A DNA stretch of 54,509 nt from Desulfomicrobium apsheronum (GCF_900114115.1 NZ_FORX01000005.1:1-54509); one strand, 5' to 3'. Positions 9,958 to 19,715 are shown, numbered from the stretch's first letter. Notes: generated by a model from the letters alone, not told the origin. Program-made: numbers and translations.

Positions 9958-11262
9958 CTAGATCAGTTTTTTGGCGGTCTCGCATGCGCGGCGGATGTCC
10001 TGCTCACTGTGCATTTCCGACAGGAAAAATCGAAGTCGCGCGGCCCTCTCCTCCACGGCAGGATAAATGACGGGCTGCACATTGATACCATGCTCGAACA
10101 TCGTGCTGGAAAGCGTGACCGCTTTAAGCGAGCTGCCGGTAATGACCGGGATGACGGCAAAGCCCCGGGACGTGCCGGTATCCAGACCGGCTTTCTTCGC
10201 CAGTTCCAGAAACAGCCTGCCATTGGCCTGAAGGCGCGCCACGCGCTCAGGTTCCTTTTGCAGCACCCGCAAAGAGGCCAGGGATGCCGCGGCCAGTGGC
10301 GGCGAAATGCCGACGCTGTAAACGAAACCAGGCGCGGCATATTTGAGATGCTCGACCAGCGCGCGCTCACCGGCGATGTAGCCGCCGCATCCGGACAGAG
10401 TCTTGGAGAGGGTTCCCATCCAGATGTCCACGTCCTTTCCGGCCACGCCGAAGTGTTCGGCCGTACCCCGGCCGGTTGCTCCAACAACGCCCAGGGCATG
10501 CGCTTCATCGACCATCAGAAAACACTTGTGCCGACGCTTGATGTCGATGAGCGCGGGTAGATCGGGAATGTCGCCGTCCATGCTGTACAGCCCTTCGACC
10601 ACGATCAGCACGCGCTCGAACCGGCCGCGGATATCGGCAAGAATGGCATCCAGGGCGGCAGTGTCGTTGTGCGGAAAGCTGCGCCGTGATGCCCCGGAAA
10701 GCCTGGCGCCTTCGAGGACGCTGTTGTGGATCAGACTGTCGTGAATGACGAGGTCCTTGGGTCCGAAAAGCGTGGCGATGGAGGAGACGTTGGTGGCATG
10801 ACCGCTCACAAAGACGACACAATCCTCGACCTCGTAGAATTCGGCAAGAGCCTCTTCCAGTTCACGCTGGATGGGCCGCTCGCCCGCGACGAGGCGGCTG
10901 GCCGAAGCCGAGGTGCCGTAATGGCCAATGGCGGCCATGGCGGCCTGATTCACTTCCGGATGGCCGTTGAGCCCAAGGTAATTGTAGCAGGAAAAATTGA
11001 GATATTCCCGGTGCCCGATGACTGTGGTGGCGGTGGCAAGACCCTCATGCGTTCTGAAAAACGGGTTGTCGAAACCGAACGTCTTGGCCGTCGCCATGAG
11101 CACCTGCATTTCCTTGTAACCGGGATGGCTGTCAAAGCGGGTCAGGCGCTCCGGCACGCAGGCCAGGGCTCCCCTGTTTTTCAGCGTACCTCCGGTCGTC
11201 TCGGAACCGCTTTTCCGGCCCAGAATGCGATCGATGAGCTGTGCCTTGTTCATGCCGCTCAT
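9958..11262 (-). CDS. PLP-dependent alpha-oxoamine synthase (RkpG/WcbT-like)
   Basis: This belongs to the fold-type I PLP family of 8-amino-7-oxononanoate synthase and serine palmitoyltransferase. These enzymes condense an acyl thioester with an amino acid and release CO2. The cofactor Lys is in MGTLSKTLSGCGGY; VDEAHALGVVG carries the conserved Asp and His. At 434 residues it has an N-terminal extension of about 50 residues over AONS. The ATG overlaps the polyketide synthase stop by 4 bases (ATGA). Coupling to a reducing synthase inside a capsule export operon matches rkpA-rkpG in Sinorhizobium K-antigen and wcbR/wcbT in Burkholderia capsule loci. The likely product is a long-chain amino-ketone-type lipid acting as carrier or anchor. 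The actual acyl donor and amino acid are unknown. Confidence 0.85.
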   Translation of the reverse strand: MSGMNKAQLIDRILGRKSGSETTGGTLKNRGALACVPERLTRFDSHPGYKEMQVLMATAKTFGFDNPFFRTHEGLATATTVIGHREYLNFSCYNYLGLNGHPEVNQAAMAAIGHYGTSASASRLVAGERPIQRELEEALAEFYEVEDCVVFVSGHATNVSSIATLFGPKDLVIHDSLIHNSVLEGARLSGASRRSFPHNDTAALDAILADIRGRFERVLIVVEGLYSMDGDIPDLPALIDIKRRHKCFLMVDEAHALGVVGATGRGTAEHFGVAGKDVDIWMGTLSKTLSGCGGYIAGERALVEHLKYAAPGFVYSVGISPPLAAASLASLRVLQKEPERVARLQANGRLFLELAKKAGLDTGTSRGFAVIPVITGSSLKAVTLSSTMFEHGINVQPVIYPAVEERAARLRFFLSEMHSEQDIRRACETAKKLI

Positions 11263-14200
11263 GACTCCATCCTGCCGTCTTCGCGGCCAAGCACCGTAGT
11301 GGCGTTGTGCGCCATGCGCTCCAGTTCTTCCTCGCTCATCTGCTCTCCGTGTTGCCGCACCAGGTCTTCCACCAGAGACGCGGCCGCGTCCTGCCGTGTT
11401 TCTTCCGCACCCTTGAGTCGCTCGACGATACGCTCGGCAACCTTGCCGGCCGAAGGGGACTCATTGAGGAGCATGACCGGAAACTGGACGCCAAAACGCT
11501 TTTCAAGCCCCAGGGCCAGTTCCACGGCCATGAGCGAATCCATGCCCAAATCATGCAGCGGACGGTCCGGATCAACGCGATCCACGCACAGGGAGAGAAT
11601 GTGCGCCACCTCCTGCAAGACAAGACCGCGTACCATCCCGGTAAGTTCTTCAACTGTTTTTTCAGCCGCCAGAACCCGAAAATCGACAATGCCGTCATCA
11701 TGAGAAATTTCCCGATGATTTCTGTTGAGTACGGCGAACCGGCTCCCCTCCGACGATGGCAACAACCGGCGCAATACGCCCCAATCCATGTTTGCCAGGA
11801 CCTTGCCGTCATCGGCGGCCAGAGCCTCGCCCAAGCTCGCCAGTGCCTGTACGGCCGTAAGGGGCGCTCCGCCGAGTCGCTGGCTCAGGCTGTCCCGGAC
11901 GGCCGTGTTGCGGGTCAGATACCCGGCATCCCCGATAGGTCCCCACCCTATGCACTGAGCGGGCAGATCCATTTGCCGCCGCAATTGCGCAAGGGCTTCC
12001 AGTCCGGCATTGGCCGCCACGTAGTTGGCCTGTCCTGGATTGCCGATGGTCGTCGTGATGGAGGAATAGAGCACGAAATGCTCAAGCGGCAGGCTGGCGG
12101 TCAGCGTATGCAGGTGCCACGCGCCGAGCAGTTTCGGCCGCAACACCGCAGCCATGCTGTCGGCGTCCAGGTTCGCAATCAGCCGGTCATCAAGAACCAT
12201 GGCCGCATGCAGCACCCCCCTGATCGGCGGCAGCTTTTGACTTGCCTGTTCCAGAACCCGCGCCAGCGAATCGGCATCCGTAACGTCGCAAGCCAAGGCC
12301 AGCACGTTCACGCCCCGCGACGTCAGTTCCGCTACGGCGCCTTCCGCTCCGGGCGTATCAAGGCCCCGACGACTGACCAGCACGAGATTGCCCACACCTT
12401 GCGCAGCCAGCCAGCGCGCCGTCTCAAGGCCGAAGCCCGCCAGACCGCCGGTGACAAGCCAGGTGGAATCTTCCGCGAAACGCATGGCCCGAGGCGCGGC
12501 GGCTGGAAAAGAAACCTGCGGCCGCAGCCCGTCCAGCGAAACCACGATCTTGCCCATATGGCGGGCCTGCTGCATGCAGCGAAAGGCATCGACCACCCTC
12601 TCCGCCGGGTACACGTTGAACGGCAGGGGCGTCAGCACGCCGCGTTGGAACAGGTCCATGACCTCTTCCAGCAGACGGGCTGCAAGCTTCGGACGCCCGG
12701 TCAACAGCTGGTCGGCGTCAATGCCGAAATAGCTGATGTTGTCCTTGAAAGGGCGCAAACCGATGTGCGTATTTTCAAAAAAGTCACGCTTGCCCAACTC
12801 AAGAAAACGGCCAAAGGGCTTGAGCACGCGCAGATTGCGGCGGATGGCTTCGCCGGACAGCGAATTGAGTATCACATCCACGCCCTGGCCATCGGTGACG
12901 GCCAGGATGTCGTCGGCAAAGGTATTGCTCCGTGAATCAAAGACGTGGTCGGCACCGAGCAGCCGCACCAGATCGCGTTTCACGTCGCTGCCGGCGGTGG
13001 CGAAAATCTCGGCTCCAAGATGTCTGGCCAGTTGTATGGCGGACATGCCCACGCCTCCTGCGCCGCCATGGATGAGCACCCGTTCGCCGGGCTGTAGATC
13101 GGCCAGTTGCTTGAGGGCGTAGTAGGAAGTCAGAAAAACCGTAGGCACCGTGGCCGCCGCCTCGAAAGACCAGCCGTCCGGCATGGGCATGAGTGCGTGC
13201 GCAGGGGTGACCACGTGGCTGGAGAAGCAGGCAGGTCCAAAGCCCATGACTGCATCGCCGGGACGCAAATGGCTCACCTTCGCGCCGACGCGGGAAACAA
13301 TCCCGGAAAATTCAAGCCCAAGACCGGCCCCTGCAAATCCTTTCTCCACCGCCTCATCGGGCAGCAGACCCATGAGATACATGACATCGCGGAAGTTGAG
13401 GCCGACGGCCCTGGAGCACACTTCCACATCATCCTCACGCAGCTCACGCTCGTGGTCGGGCAGCCAGAGCAGGTTGCGCAACTGACCGGGCACGAAAAAA
13501 TCCAGCCGGAAACGCTCGGAATGTCCGGCTGCATCGACCTCGTCTTCCTCGATCAGAACCAGTTCATAGCGACCGGCAGCGGAGAGCACGACCTCGCTTG
13601 CACCGTCGGGAAAGAGCAATTCGTTTGCGATTCCTGCGCACCCTTCCGGTTTGGCGGCGTCGCCGCTCACGTCAATGAGCGTGGTGTCAAGCGACGGGAT
13701 CTCGTTCATGACCACGCGCCCAAAACCCCACAGGGCCGCCTGCACGGGATTGTGCTCCCAGTCGGCGGGAAGACCGGACGCCAGCGCCCCGCCCCTGGTC
13801 ACAAGCCACACCCTCGGCGGATGGCTGACCCGCGCCGCCAGTTCCTGCACATGCCCGAGCACGCCGGAAAGCACGTCCACAGCCTCTTCGGCAGTGCATC
13901 CCCAACCCACGAGAAAAACCACATGCCGCACATCCGGCAGCGCATCCTCGAACGGATGCTCGCTTACCGTGACGCGCTGTCCCCTTGCCTCCAGCTCTGC
14001 CTGCAATGTCCACGCAACCTCCTCGGAGGTACTGTCGGACAGCAGCAGCCATGCCTCGGAGGCGAGTTCGGACAACTCAGCCTCGACATGCGCGGGACAC
14101 CGCGCCAGCAACAGATACGCACCTTCCGCCAGATGACCGGCGGCAGGCTCGGTGAAGCGGACCACGTCCTCGAAACCGTCGTCGCACAATGCCTGACGCC

Positions 14201-17200
14201 AGTCCTCGGGCGTGAGCAGCGAGGACAGAGGGGATGCATCGCTACCGGGAGCGCTTTCGTGCCACCAGTCATCGGCCAGTCCTGCCAGAAAATCGGCGCT
14301 CCAATCAGGATAGCGCTCGGCCAGCAACAGAACCCCGCCGGGCGCGAGCCGTCGACGCATATTCGCCAGCGCCGCATGCGGGTTGCGCGCCCGGTGCAGA
14401 ACATGGCCGAGAATGACCACATCAAACCGCGGCGGCAGGGAGTCTTCGTCCTCAAGCTTCCACTCCGCGCAGTCCACGCCCATCAGGGTCACGGAATGCA
14501 TGTCCCGATATTCGGCCTGCCGCCTTTCGAGCTGGCCGTCATCAGCCAAGGCCAGGACATATTCCAGTCTGTCTTCCGGAAGGATGCTGAAGCGCTCGCG
14601 CGTTAGTCCGTCAACCCCGGCCGAAATATCAAGCACGCGCAGACGGCGGCCCAAGGGCAAGGCGGACGCAATGCCGCGCAAAACGCCTCCAATGGCAATG
14701 CTTACACCGAGATAGGCCGGGTCCCCGTAATAGGAATCCGCCACGGGAGTGCGCTGCAGGGCCGTCAGAAAATCCCTTCCCGATTCCTCTACCGCCAACA
14801 ACCGGGGCAAGCCAAGACCGATACGGCCCAAGAGCGCCAGCTGCGGCAGGCACAAGGGAAAATCACGCAGCAGATCACGCCAGATTTCCTGTGCGGCGGG
14901 CAGTTCCACGGCATCGTTCAGTTTCAGGCGGCCATCCTGATGCAGGAGCAGCCCCTCCCGGTGCAGCAATCCGCAAAGCCATCGCCCATAGGGGGAAGCA
15001 CATTCGTCCAGCTTGGGCAGGTCAGGCGCGACAGCCTGCGCCAGGCTTTCAAACCCTTCGCGGGCCATGGCCAGAACAAGAGCTTCAAGCAGCGGCAAGG
15101 CTTCCTCGAACCAGGCCCGGCGCGAAGGCGCAAGGTCTTCCAGTGCGGCTTCGCACCACGCGGCCAGCTCCTGGGTTCGCGGCACGGGTATGGCAATGGA
15201 ATCGGCAGGATGGGGGCACAGCCTGGGCTGCACTCTCCAGGACGTGATGCCGGATTTTTCACGCCTCACCAGCGGAGCGGCGCGGAACCGGCACTCACGC
15301 ATACAGGCCATGACCTCCCCGGCGGCGTCCAGCAGATCAAAATCCGCCAGTACCGAACGAGCACCGCTGCGGCGCAGGTGCACGCGAAATCCCGACACTC
15401 GGCCAGGACGGCGCAGCAAAAGCCGTCCCGTCTTGATCGGCAACAGCGCCGCGCCCTCTTTGGCCTCTATCCTGTCCTGAAAAAAATCCAACAGCGACTG
15501 GACGCACACGTCCATCTGCGCGGGATGAACGGCATAGCCATCCACCGCTTCCGGAACATCGACCCGCAAAAAGCCCTCAAGCCGGTCGCCCTGCACGCAG
15601 ACGTGGTCCAGCCCCTGGAAGGCCGGGCCATAATCAAGTCCGAGGACGGCTGCCATGCGGTAGTGGTCATCGCCACTGACCATGCGCCCCGATGAGGACA
15701 GGCCGGTCACGGATGCCGTCCACGCGCCGGGAACCGCCTCGATCACGCGACCGACCGCATGAAGCGTCCACGGATCGTCGCTCAGGCGTTGCCGACTGCG
15801 AATCTCAAAACCGCCGTCACGAGGGTCAAGGGTCAGGCGCAGGGCGCGGGCGTGCTCGCAGTCGAAAACCATGGGCGACAGGATATCCAGGTCTTCCAGC
15901 GCCAATTCCTCGCCACCGAGCCAGTGATGCGCGGCCGCAAGCCCCATCTCGATATAGGCGGTTCCGGGAAAAACCACCGCTCCGCCAACCTTGTGGTCGC
16001 CAAGCCACGGCAGCACGGTGGGATCAAGCACGTTTTCCCAAACCGTATCCTGTCCCGGCAGAGGCCAGCCCAGCAGGGGATGCACGCGGCGGCGCTCGAT
16101 GGCCCTGAGACTTTCGCTTGTGGGCTGGTACCAGTAGCGTTCATGTTGCCACGGATAGTTGGGCAGACGGATTTCCTGTCCTGGACGGGGGAAGAACACG
16201 TCCCTGCCGGCGGAATCGGCAAGCAGATGGATGCGCAGAGCCGCCTCCATGATGCGATCCATGTCGTCGGCATTTTTTCGCATTGTCGGCAATACGCGTC
16301 CCCGAACGTTCAATGCCGCAAGCGTGTCTCGCAGATAGCGCTGCAGAATGGCGTGCGGTCCGATTTCTACGAAGATCCGGCAACCGGACTCCGCAAGTCC
16401 GGCCACGGCCGCTTCGAAATTCACGGTTTCGCGCACGTTGCGCCACCAATAGAGCGCGTCGAGAGCCGTGCCTTCCAGGGCACCTCCGACGACGCCCGAA
16501 ACAAAGACGGCCTTGTCGCCTGAAGACGGGACGAGATCCGTCAGATTGTGCAGGAGGGAGTCCCTGACGCAGTCCATATGCCGACTGTGGAAGGCGTAAT
16601 CGAGATCCAGGAGCTTGAAGTTCACGCTTCTGGATTTCAGTTGCCGTCCAAGGATCGTCATGTCCTCGGCGCTTCCGGCCAGAGTCACCATGTGCGGGCT
16701 GTTGACGGCGGCGATGGTCACGTCGAGCGTTCCACCCAACTCGGCCAAGGCTGCCTCGGCGGCAGATTTGGACATGGACGCGGCAGCCATCTTGCCCAGG
16801 CCGCGCGTGGCGCCCTGCGCCGTGCTGCGGCATACGATGACGCGGATGGCTTGCGCCAGCGTGAGCGCCCCGGCAGCCCACGCCGCGGCGACCTCGCCCA
16901 CGCTGTGTCCGGCGACGGCAGCAGGCTTGACACCGAGATCTCGCAGCAAAACGGTGATGGCGACCTGAATGGCAAAAAGCAGCGGTTGCGCCACCTCGGT
17001 ATCATCCAGCCGCGCGTCATCCTCCCCGGCCAACAGTTCCGCGCGAATCGAAAATCCCGCAAGCTGATGCACGGCGGCGTCGATTTCTCCCAGAACCTCG
17101 GCGAATCGGGGAGACTCCGACAGCAGAGCACGCGCCATTCCAAGCCATTGCGCACCGTTTCCGGAATAGACAAAGGCCACGGGGCCGCTCACCGGCAACT

Positions 17201-18770
17201 GGTCTTCAACGAAAATTTCGGCCGAGGATTCGCCAGCGGCGAATCGGGCCAATTCGGACGCGACCTGTTCCGGAGAATCCGCCGCAAGCGCCAGTCTTTT
17301 TTCCAGTCGTTCGCGCCCGTAGGCCACGGCATGGGCAGCATCATAATATCTGCCCGCAGGTGTCTCCCGCAAAAAGTGTGCATACCGTCCGGCCATATCG
17401 CGCAGGGCTGTGTCGGTGCGCGCGGACAGGAACAACGGGGGACAGGCATGCCCGGCCTCGGCGGACTCGCAAACATCATCACGACTGAATTCCTGCAGCA
17501 GGACATGAGCGTTGGTCCCGCCGAAACCGAAAGAATTTATGCCCGCGACCAGCGGCCTGCCGTTCTCCACGGTCAGCGGCCTGTTTCGGGTGACCACTTC
17601 GAGATTGAGATCGCCAAAATCAATGGCAGGATTGGGTGTATCGAGGTGCAAGGATGGCGGCAGAACGTGATGACGCAGAGCCAGCACGGTCTTGACCAGG
17701 CCCGCCATGCCCGAAGCCGGCTCCAGATGGCCGAGATTGGTCTTGACCGATCCTATCGGCAGAGGAAAAACGCGGGCACAACCATAGACCCGGCCTATGG
17801 CCGCAGCCTCCACGGGATCCCCGACAGCGGTTCCCGTGCCGTGAGCCTCGATGAAATCGATGTCGCCAGGCTCCAACGTACTCTGCGCCAGAACATCCTG
17901 CATGAGATCAACCTGACCCTCAATGCTTGGGATGGTCAGCCCCGATTTGCGCGCGCCATCGGAATTCACGCCGCTGCCAAGGATGACAGCCTTGATGGCG
18001 TCACCGTCAGCCAAGGCCTTGTCCAAAGGCTTGAGCAGCAACACCGCTCCGCCTTCGGCCCGCACATACCCATCGCCCGAGGCGTCAAAGGCCTTGCAGC
18101 GCCCATCGGCCGAAAGCATGGACGCCTTGGTGAAACCCACGAACGACGAGGGATGCAGCAGCAGACTGACTCCCCCCACGAGCGCGGTGGAGGCTTCCCC
18201 CAGACGCAGGCTGTTACAGGCGTGATGCAGCGCAACCAGGGAAGAAGAGCATGCAGTGTCGATGGATAGGGAAGGACCATGAAGATCGAACACGTAGGAA
18301 AGCCGGTTGGCCGCAATGCTGGGAGCGTTGCCGGTCATAGAATGAGATGTCATCACCGCCATGTCATCCATACAGCGTGTTCCGTAGTCCATCCCAGAAA
18401 TACCTACGTATACCGCGCAGTCGGAACCCGCCAATGAAGACGGTAACACCGCGGCATTCTCCATCGCTTCCCAAGCCAACTCAAGCAGCAATCGTTGTTG
18501 GGGATCTAGCATTCTGGCTTCGCGTGGAGAAATGCCGAAAAAAGTAGCATCGAACTCATCCACGCGAGAAAGCACGCCGGCAGAAAATGTGATGCTACGC
18601 CCCATTTCTGCACGGTCATTATGATGCAATTCTCCCAAGGCCCAACGATCTGAAGGAATGATGCCGACCAAGTCTGTACTACTTGTCAACGCACTCCAAA
18701 ATCCTTCTTCATCGCATAAGTCACCTGGAAATCGAAATGCCAAACCAATAATTGCAATCTTTTGTTGCAA
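11259..18770 (-). CDS. Highly reducing type I polyketide/fatty-acid synthase (RkpA/WcbR-like)
   Basis: This 2503-residue megasynthase has one full reducing module. Domains in order, with approximate residues: KS (2-425, DTACSSSL with Cys near 173, HGTGT, KTNLGH), AT (545-840, GHSVGE near 623, YAFH), DH (910-1180, HxxxGxxxxP near 926 and DVCVQ near 1087), a methyltransferase-like region (about 1370-1540, motif LDISAGVDG), ER (1770-2090, GGAGGVGMSA near 1901), KR (2110-2350, TGGLAGFG and NYVAAN near 2249) and ACP (2395-2470, GMDSL near 2411). There is no thioesterase, so the chain is probably passed to the coupled alpha-oxoamine synthase. The start is placed at TTG 18768-18770, where a GGAG site lies 6 bases upstream and MQQKIAIIGLAFRFPG is a normal KS beginning. 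The upstream ATG at 18824 would add 18 atypical hydrophobic residues. Confidence 0.9.
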   Translation of the reverse strand: MQQKIAIIGLAFRFPGDLCDEEGFWSALTSSTDLVGIIPSDRWALGELHHNDRAEMGRSITFSAGVLSRVDEFDATFFGISPREARMLDPQQRLLLELAWEAMENAAVLPSSLAGSDCAVYVGISGMDYGTRCMDDMAVMTSHSMTGNAPSIAANRLSYVFDLHGPSLSIDTACSSSLVALHHACNSLRLGEASTALVGGVSLLLHPSSFVGFTKASMLSADGRCKAFDASGDGYVRAEGGAVLLLKPLDKALADGDAIKAVILGSGVNSDGARKSGLTIPSIEGQVDLMQDVLAQSTLEPGDIDFIEAHGTGTAVGDPVEAAAIGRVYGCARVFPLPIGSVKTNLGHLEPASGMAGLVKTVLALRHHVLPPSLHLDTPNPAIDFGDLNLEVVTRNRPLTVENGRPLVAGINSFGFGGTNAHVLLQEFSRDDVCESAEAGHACPPLFLSARTDTALRDMAGRYAHFLRETPAGRYYDAAHAVAYGRERLEKRLALAADSPEQVASELARFAAGESSAEIFVEDQLPVSGPVAFVYSGNGAQWLGMARALLSESPRFAEVLGEIDAAVHQLAGFSIRAELLAGEDDARLDDTEVAQPLLFAIQVAITVLLRDLGVKPAAVAGHSVGEVAAAWAAGALTLAQAIRVIVCRSTAQGATRGLGKMAAASMSKSAAEAALAELGGTLDVTIAAVNSPHMVTLAGSAEDMTILGRQLKSRSVNFKLLDLDYAFHSRHMDCVRDSLLHNLTDLVPSSGDKAVFVSGVVGGALEGTALDALYWWRNVRETVNFEAAVAGLAESGCRIFVEIGPHAILQRYLRDTLAALNVRGRVLPTMRKNADDMDRIMEAALRIHLLADSAGRDVFFPRPGQEIRLPNYPWQHERYWYQPTSESLRAIERRRVHPLLGWPLPGQDTVWENVLDPTVLPWLGDHKVGGAVVFPGTAYIEMGLAAAHHWLGGEELALEDLDILSPMVFDCEHARALRLTLDPRDGGFEIRSRQRLSDDPWTLHAVGRVIEAVPGAWTASVTGLSSSGRMVSGDDHYRMAAVLGLDYGPAFQGLDHVCVQGDRLEGFLRVDVPEAVDGYAVHPAQMDVCVQSLLDFFQDRIEAKEGAALLPIKTGRLLLRRPGRVSGFRVHLRRSGARSVLADFDLLDAAGEVMACMRECRFRAAPLVRREKSGITSWRVQPRLCPHPADSIAIPVPRTQELAAWCEAALEDLAPSRRAWFEEALPLLEALVLAMAREGFESLAQAVAPDLPKLDECASPYGRWLCGLLHREGLLLHQDGRLKLNDAVELPAAQEIWRDLLRDFPLCLPQLALLGRIGLGLPRLLAVEESGRDFLTALQRTPVADSYYGDPAYLGVSIAIGGVLRGIASALPLGRRLRVLDISAGVDGLTRERFSILPEDRLEYVLALADDGQLERRQAEYRDMHSVTLMGVDCAEWKLEDEDSLPPRFDVVILGHVLHRARNPHAALANMRRRLAPGGVLLLAERYPDWSADFLAGLADDWWHESAPGSDASPLSSLLTPEDWRQALCDDGFEDVVRFTEPAAGHLAEGAYLLLARCPAHVEAELSELASEAWLLLSDSTSEEVAWTLQAELEARGQRVTVSEHPFEDALPDVRHVVFLVGWGCTAEEAVDVLSGVLGHVQELAARVSHPPRVWLVTRGGALASGLPADWEHNPVQAALWGFGRVVMNEIPSLDTTLIDVSGDAAKPEGCAGIANELLFPDGASEVVLSAAGRYELVLIEEDEVDAAGHSERFRLDFFVPGQLRNLLWLPDHERELREDDVEVCSRAVGLNFRDVMYLMGLLPDEAVEKGFAGAGLGLEFSGIVSRVGAKVSHLRPGDAVMGFGPACFSSHVVTPAHALMPMPDGWSFEAAATVPTVFLTSYYALKQLADLQPGERVLIHGGAGGVGMSAIQLARHLGAEIFATAGSDVKRDLVRLLGADHVFDSRSNTFADDILAVTDGQGVDVILNSLSGEAIRRNLRVLKPFGRFLELGKRDFFENTHIGLRPFKDNISYFGIDADQLLTGRPKLAARLLEEVMDLFQRGVLTPLPFNVYPAERVVDAFRCMQQARHMGKIVVSLDGLRPQVSFPAAAPRAMRFAEDSTWLVTGGLAGFGLETARWLAAQGVGNLVLVSRRGLDTPGAEGAVAELTSRGVNVLALACDVTDADSLARVLEQASQKLPPIRGVLHAAMVLDDRLIANLDADSMAAVLRPKLLGAWHLHTLTASLPLEHFVLYSSITTTIGNPGQANYVAANAGLEALAQLRRQMDLPAQCIGWGPIGDAGYLTRNTAVRDSLSQRLGGAPLTAVQALASLGEALAADDGKVLANMDWGVLRRLLPSSEGSRFAVLNRNHREISHDDGIVDFRVLAAEKTVEELTGMVRGLVLQEVAHILSLCVDRVDPDRPLHDLGMDSLMAVELALGLEKRFGVQFPVMLLNESPSAGKVAERIVERLKGAEETRQDAAASLVEDLVRQHGEQMSEEELERMAHNATTVLGREDGRMES

Positions 18771-19186
18771 AAAAAGCTCCGAATTATAAAATACTGCAAA
18801 AAAATATAAAAAAATAAATATCACAATAGAGAAATTTTATTCTCCAATTGTGATATTTTTACTCAACAATAGAGTTGTTTTTCTAAATTATTATTTTAAA
18901 TAATAAAATACAAAACAACTTTTTATTATAAGAAAAATAAAAAAATAAGTCAAATTTCGACTGGAACAGCAAAAATAAGGACTGATCCGCAACACACCGA
19001 ATCGCCTATATGAATTTCTAAAATCTTGGCAACTAAAAAAAATGTATGACATTAATCAGAACTGTTGCTTTGGGATCGATATTCGGCAAAGTGTAATACA
19101 TTCCTCGCTTTCCACTTCAACCCTGGCGAGGTTTTTCCCCGCTGCCCCTGCCGTGCACGCCAGAAGAGCTCCGGGCCCGCCGGAAA
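18771..19186. other. AT-rich intergenic leader upstream of the synthase operon
   Basis: This gap has no gene. Positions 18780-18960 are strikingly AT-rich compared with the GC-rich surroundings and consist largely of A and T runs. It must hold the promoter of the 18-kb capsule operon, but no clear -35/-10 pair stands out. A hairpin with CCTCGC (19103-19108) and GCGAGG (19126-19131) followed by TTTTT resembles a plus-strand terminator, though no plus-strand gene precedes it. No JUMPstart/ops element was seen. Confidence 0.6.
18816..18858 (-). promoter_or_regulatory. Inverted repeat in the capsule operon leader
   Basis: AAATATCACAAT (18816-18827) and ATTGTGATATTT (18847-18858) are perfect 12-base complements. 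Inside them GAGAA (18829-18833) pairs with TTCTC (18840-18844). On the minus strand the hairpin is followed by long T runs up to the GGAG site of the synthase, so in RNA it could be an attenuator. In DNA it could be an operator. Its role is not known. Confidence 0.45.
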
Positions 19187-19600
19187 TCACCTGGCCCTTT
19201 CAGCGGGCGCAATCTCAAGGACCTGCGTCGTTTCCAGAAGCAAGACGGCGTCCACTCCGCCGCAGCTGGATTTGCTGATCTGGTTGAGCCTGAACCTCAG
19301 TTCGTAGGTGCCCGGAGTGTTGAACACAAGCCGCGTCCGGGGATATCCCGTCTGAATGTCCGGCCTTTCCCCTTCCGGCCGCTTCATGACGTCGACGTTG
19401 ATCGATGCGTACATGCCTTCAGGCACTTCGTAACCGCCCATTTCAAACGTGGCCACGAGCTGTGCGCCAACGATCAGGTCTCCGGAGATGGTCAGTCGGA
19501 CATCCGCCCTGCCCTTGTCCTGCGACGGTGTCTCGGCCGCGAATGCGCCCCCGGCCAGGTGCAAGGCCGCCAAAAACAGCAAGATCTGAAAACCGCGCAT
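19187..19600 (-). CDS. Small predicted periplasmic protein, unknown function
   Basis: This is a 137-residue protein that I do not recognise. The ATG at 19598-19600 has an AGGTGG site 5-6 bases upstream and begins a clear Sec signal peptide with cleavage likely after AGGAFA. The mature part looks beta-rich and contains GTYELRFRLNQISKSS, reminiscent of a small immunoglobulin-like or carbohydrate-type fold. It has one Cys in the mature protein. The gene is divergent from the PAS-LuxR regulator, and the TGGGTAG boxes lie between the two starts, so it may belong to that regulon. It is the gene nearest the capsule operon promoter, but nothing ties it to capsule. Confidence 0.7.
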   Translation of the reverse strand: MRGFQILLFLAALHLAGGAFAAETPSQDKGRADVRLTISGDLIVGAQLVATFEMGGYEVPEGMYASINVDVMKRPEGERPDIQTGYPRTRLVFNTPGTYELRFRLNQISKSSCGGVDAVLLLETTQVLEIAPAERAR

Positions 19601-19673
19601 GATTCCACCTCGAATTTTGAGTGTTGTCCAAGCTGCCTTGCTGATAGCCCATAAAAGAAATATGACAAGCCTA

Positions 19674-19691
19674 TGGGTAGGCAATGGGTAG
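19674..19691. promoter_or_regulatory. Paired TGGGTAG boxes between divergent genes
   Basis: TGGGTAG occurs at 19674-19680 and again at 19685-19691, 11 bases apart (one helical turn). The same heptamer forms a perfect palindrome at 21046-21065, in front of the molybdoenzyme operon. The likely binder is the LuxR-type regulator encoded immediately downstream, acting on itself and possibly on the divergent periplasmic gene. Confidence 0.5.
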
Positions 19692-19715
19692 ATGACACAA
19701 ACAAAAAAGGATCGC

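Noticed and set aside
18824-18824. ATG start for the polyketide synthase
   Set aside because: It adds a hydrophobic AT-rich tail atypical for a KS domain and has no ribosome-binding site, whereas TTG 18770 has GGAG at the right distance.
18847-18858. CRP/FNR-type site in the capsule leader
   Set aside because: The half sites TCACA and TGTGA are in divergent order and too far apart for the standard TGTGA-N6-TCACA site.
19692-19692. ATG at 19692 as start of the PAS-LuxR regulator
   Set aside because: It touches the second TGGGTAG box and lacks a Shine-Dalgarno site; ATG 19716 has AAGGA just upstream.
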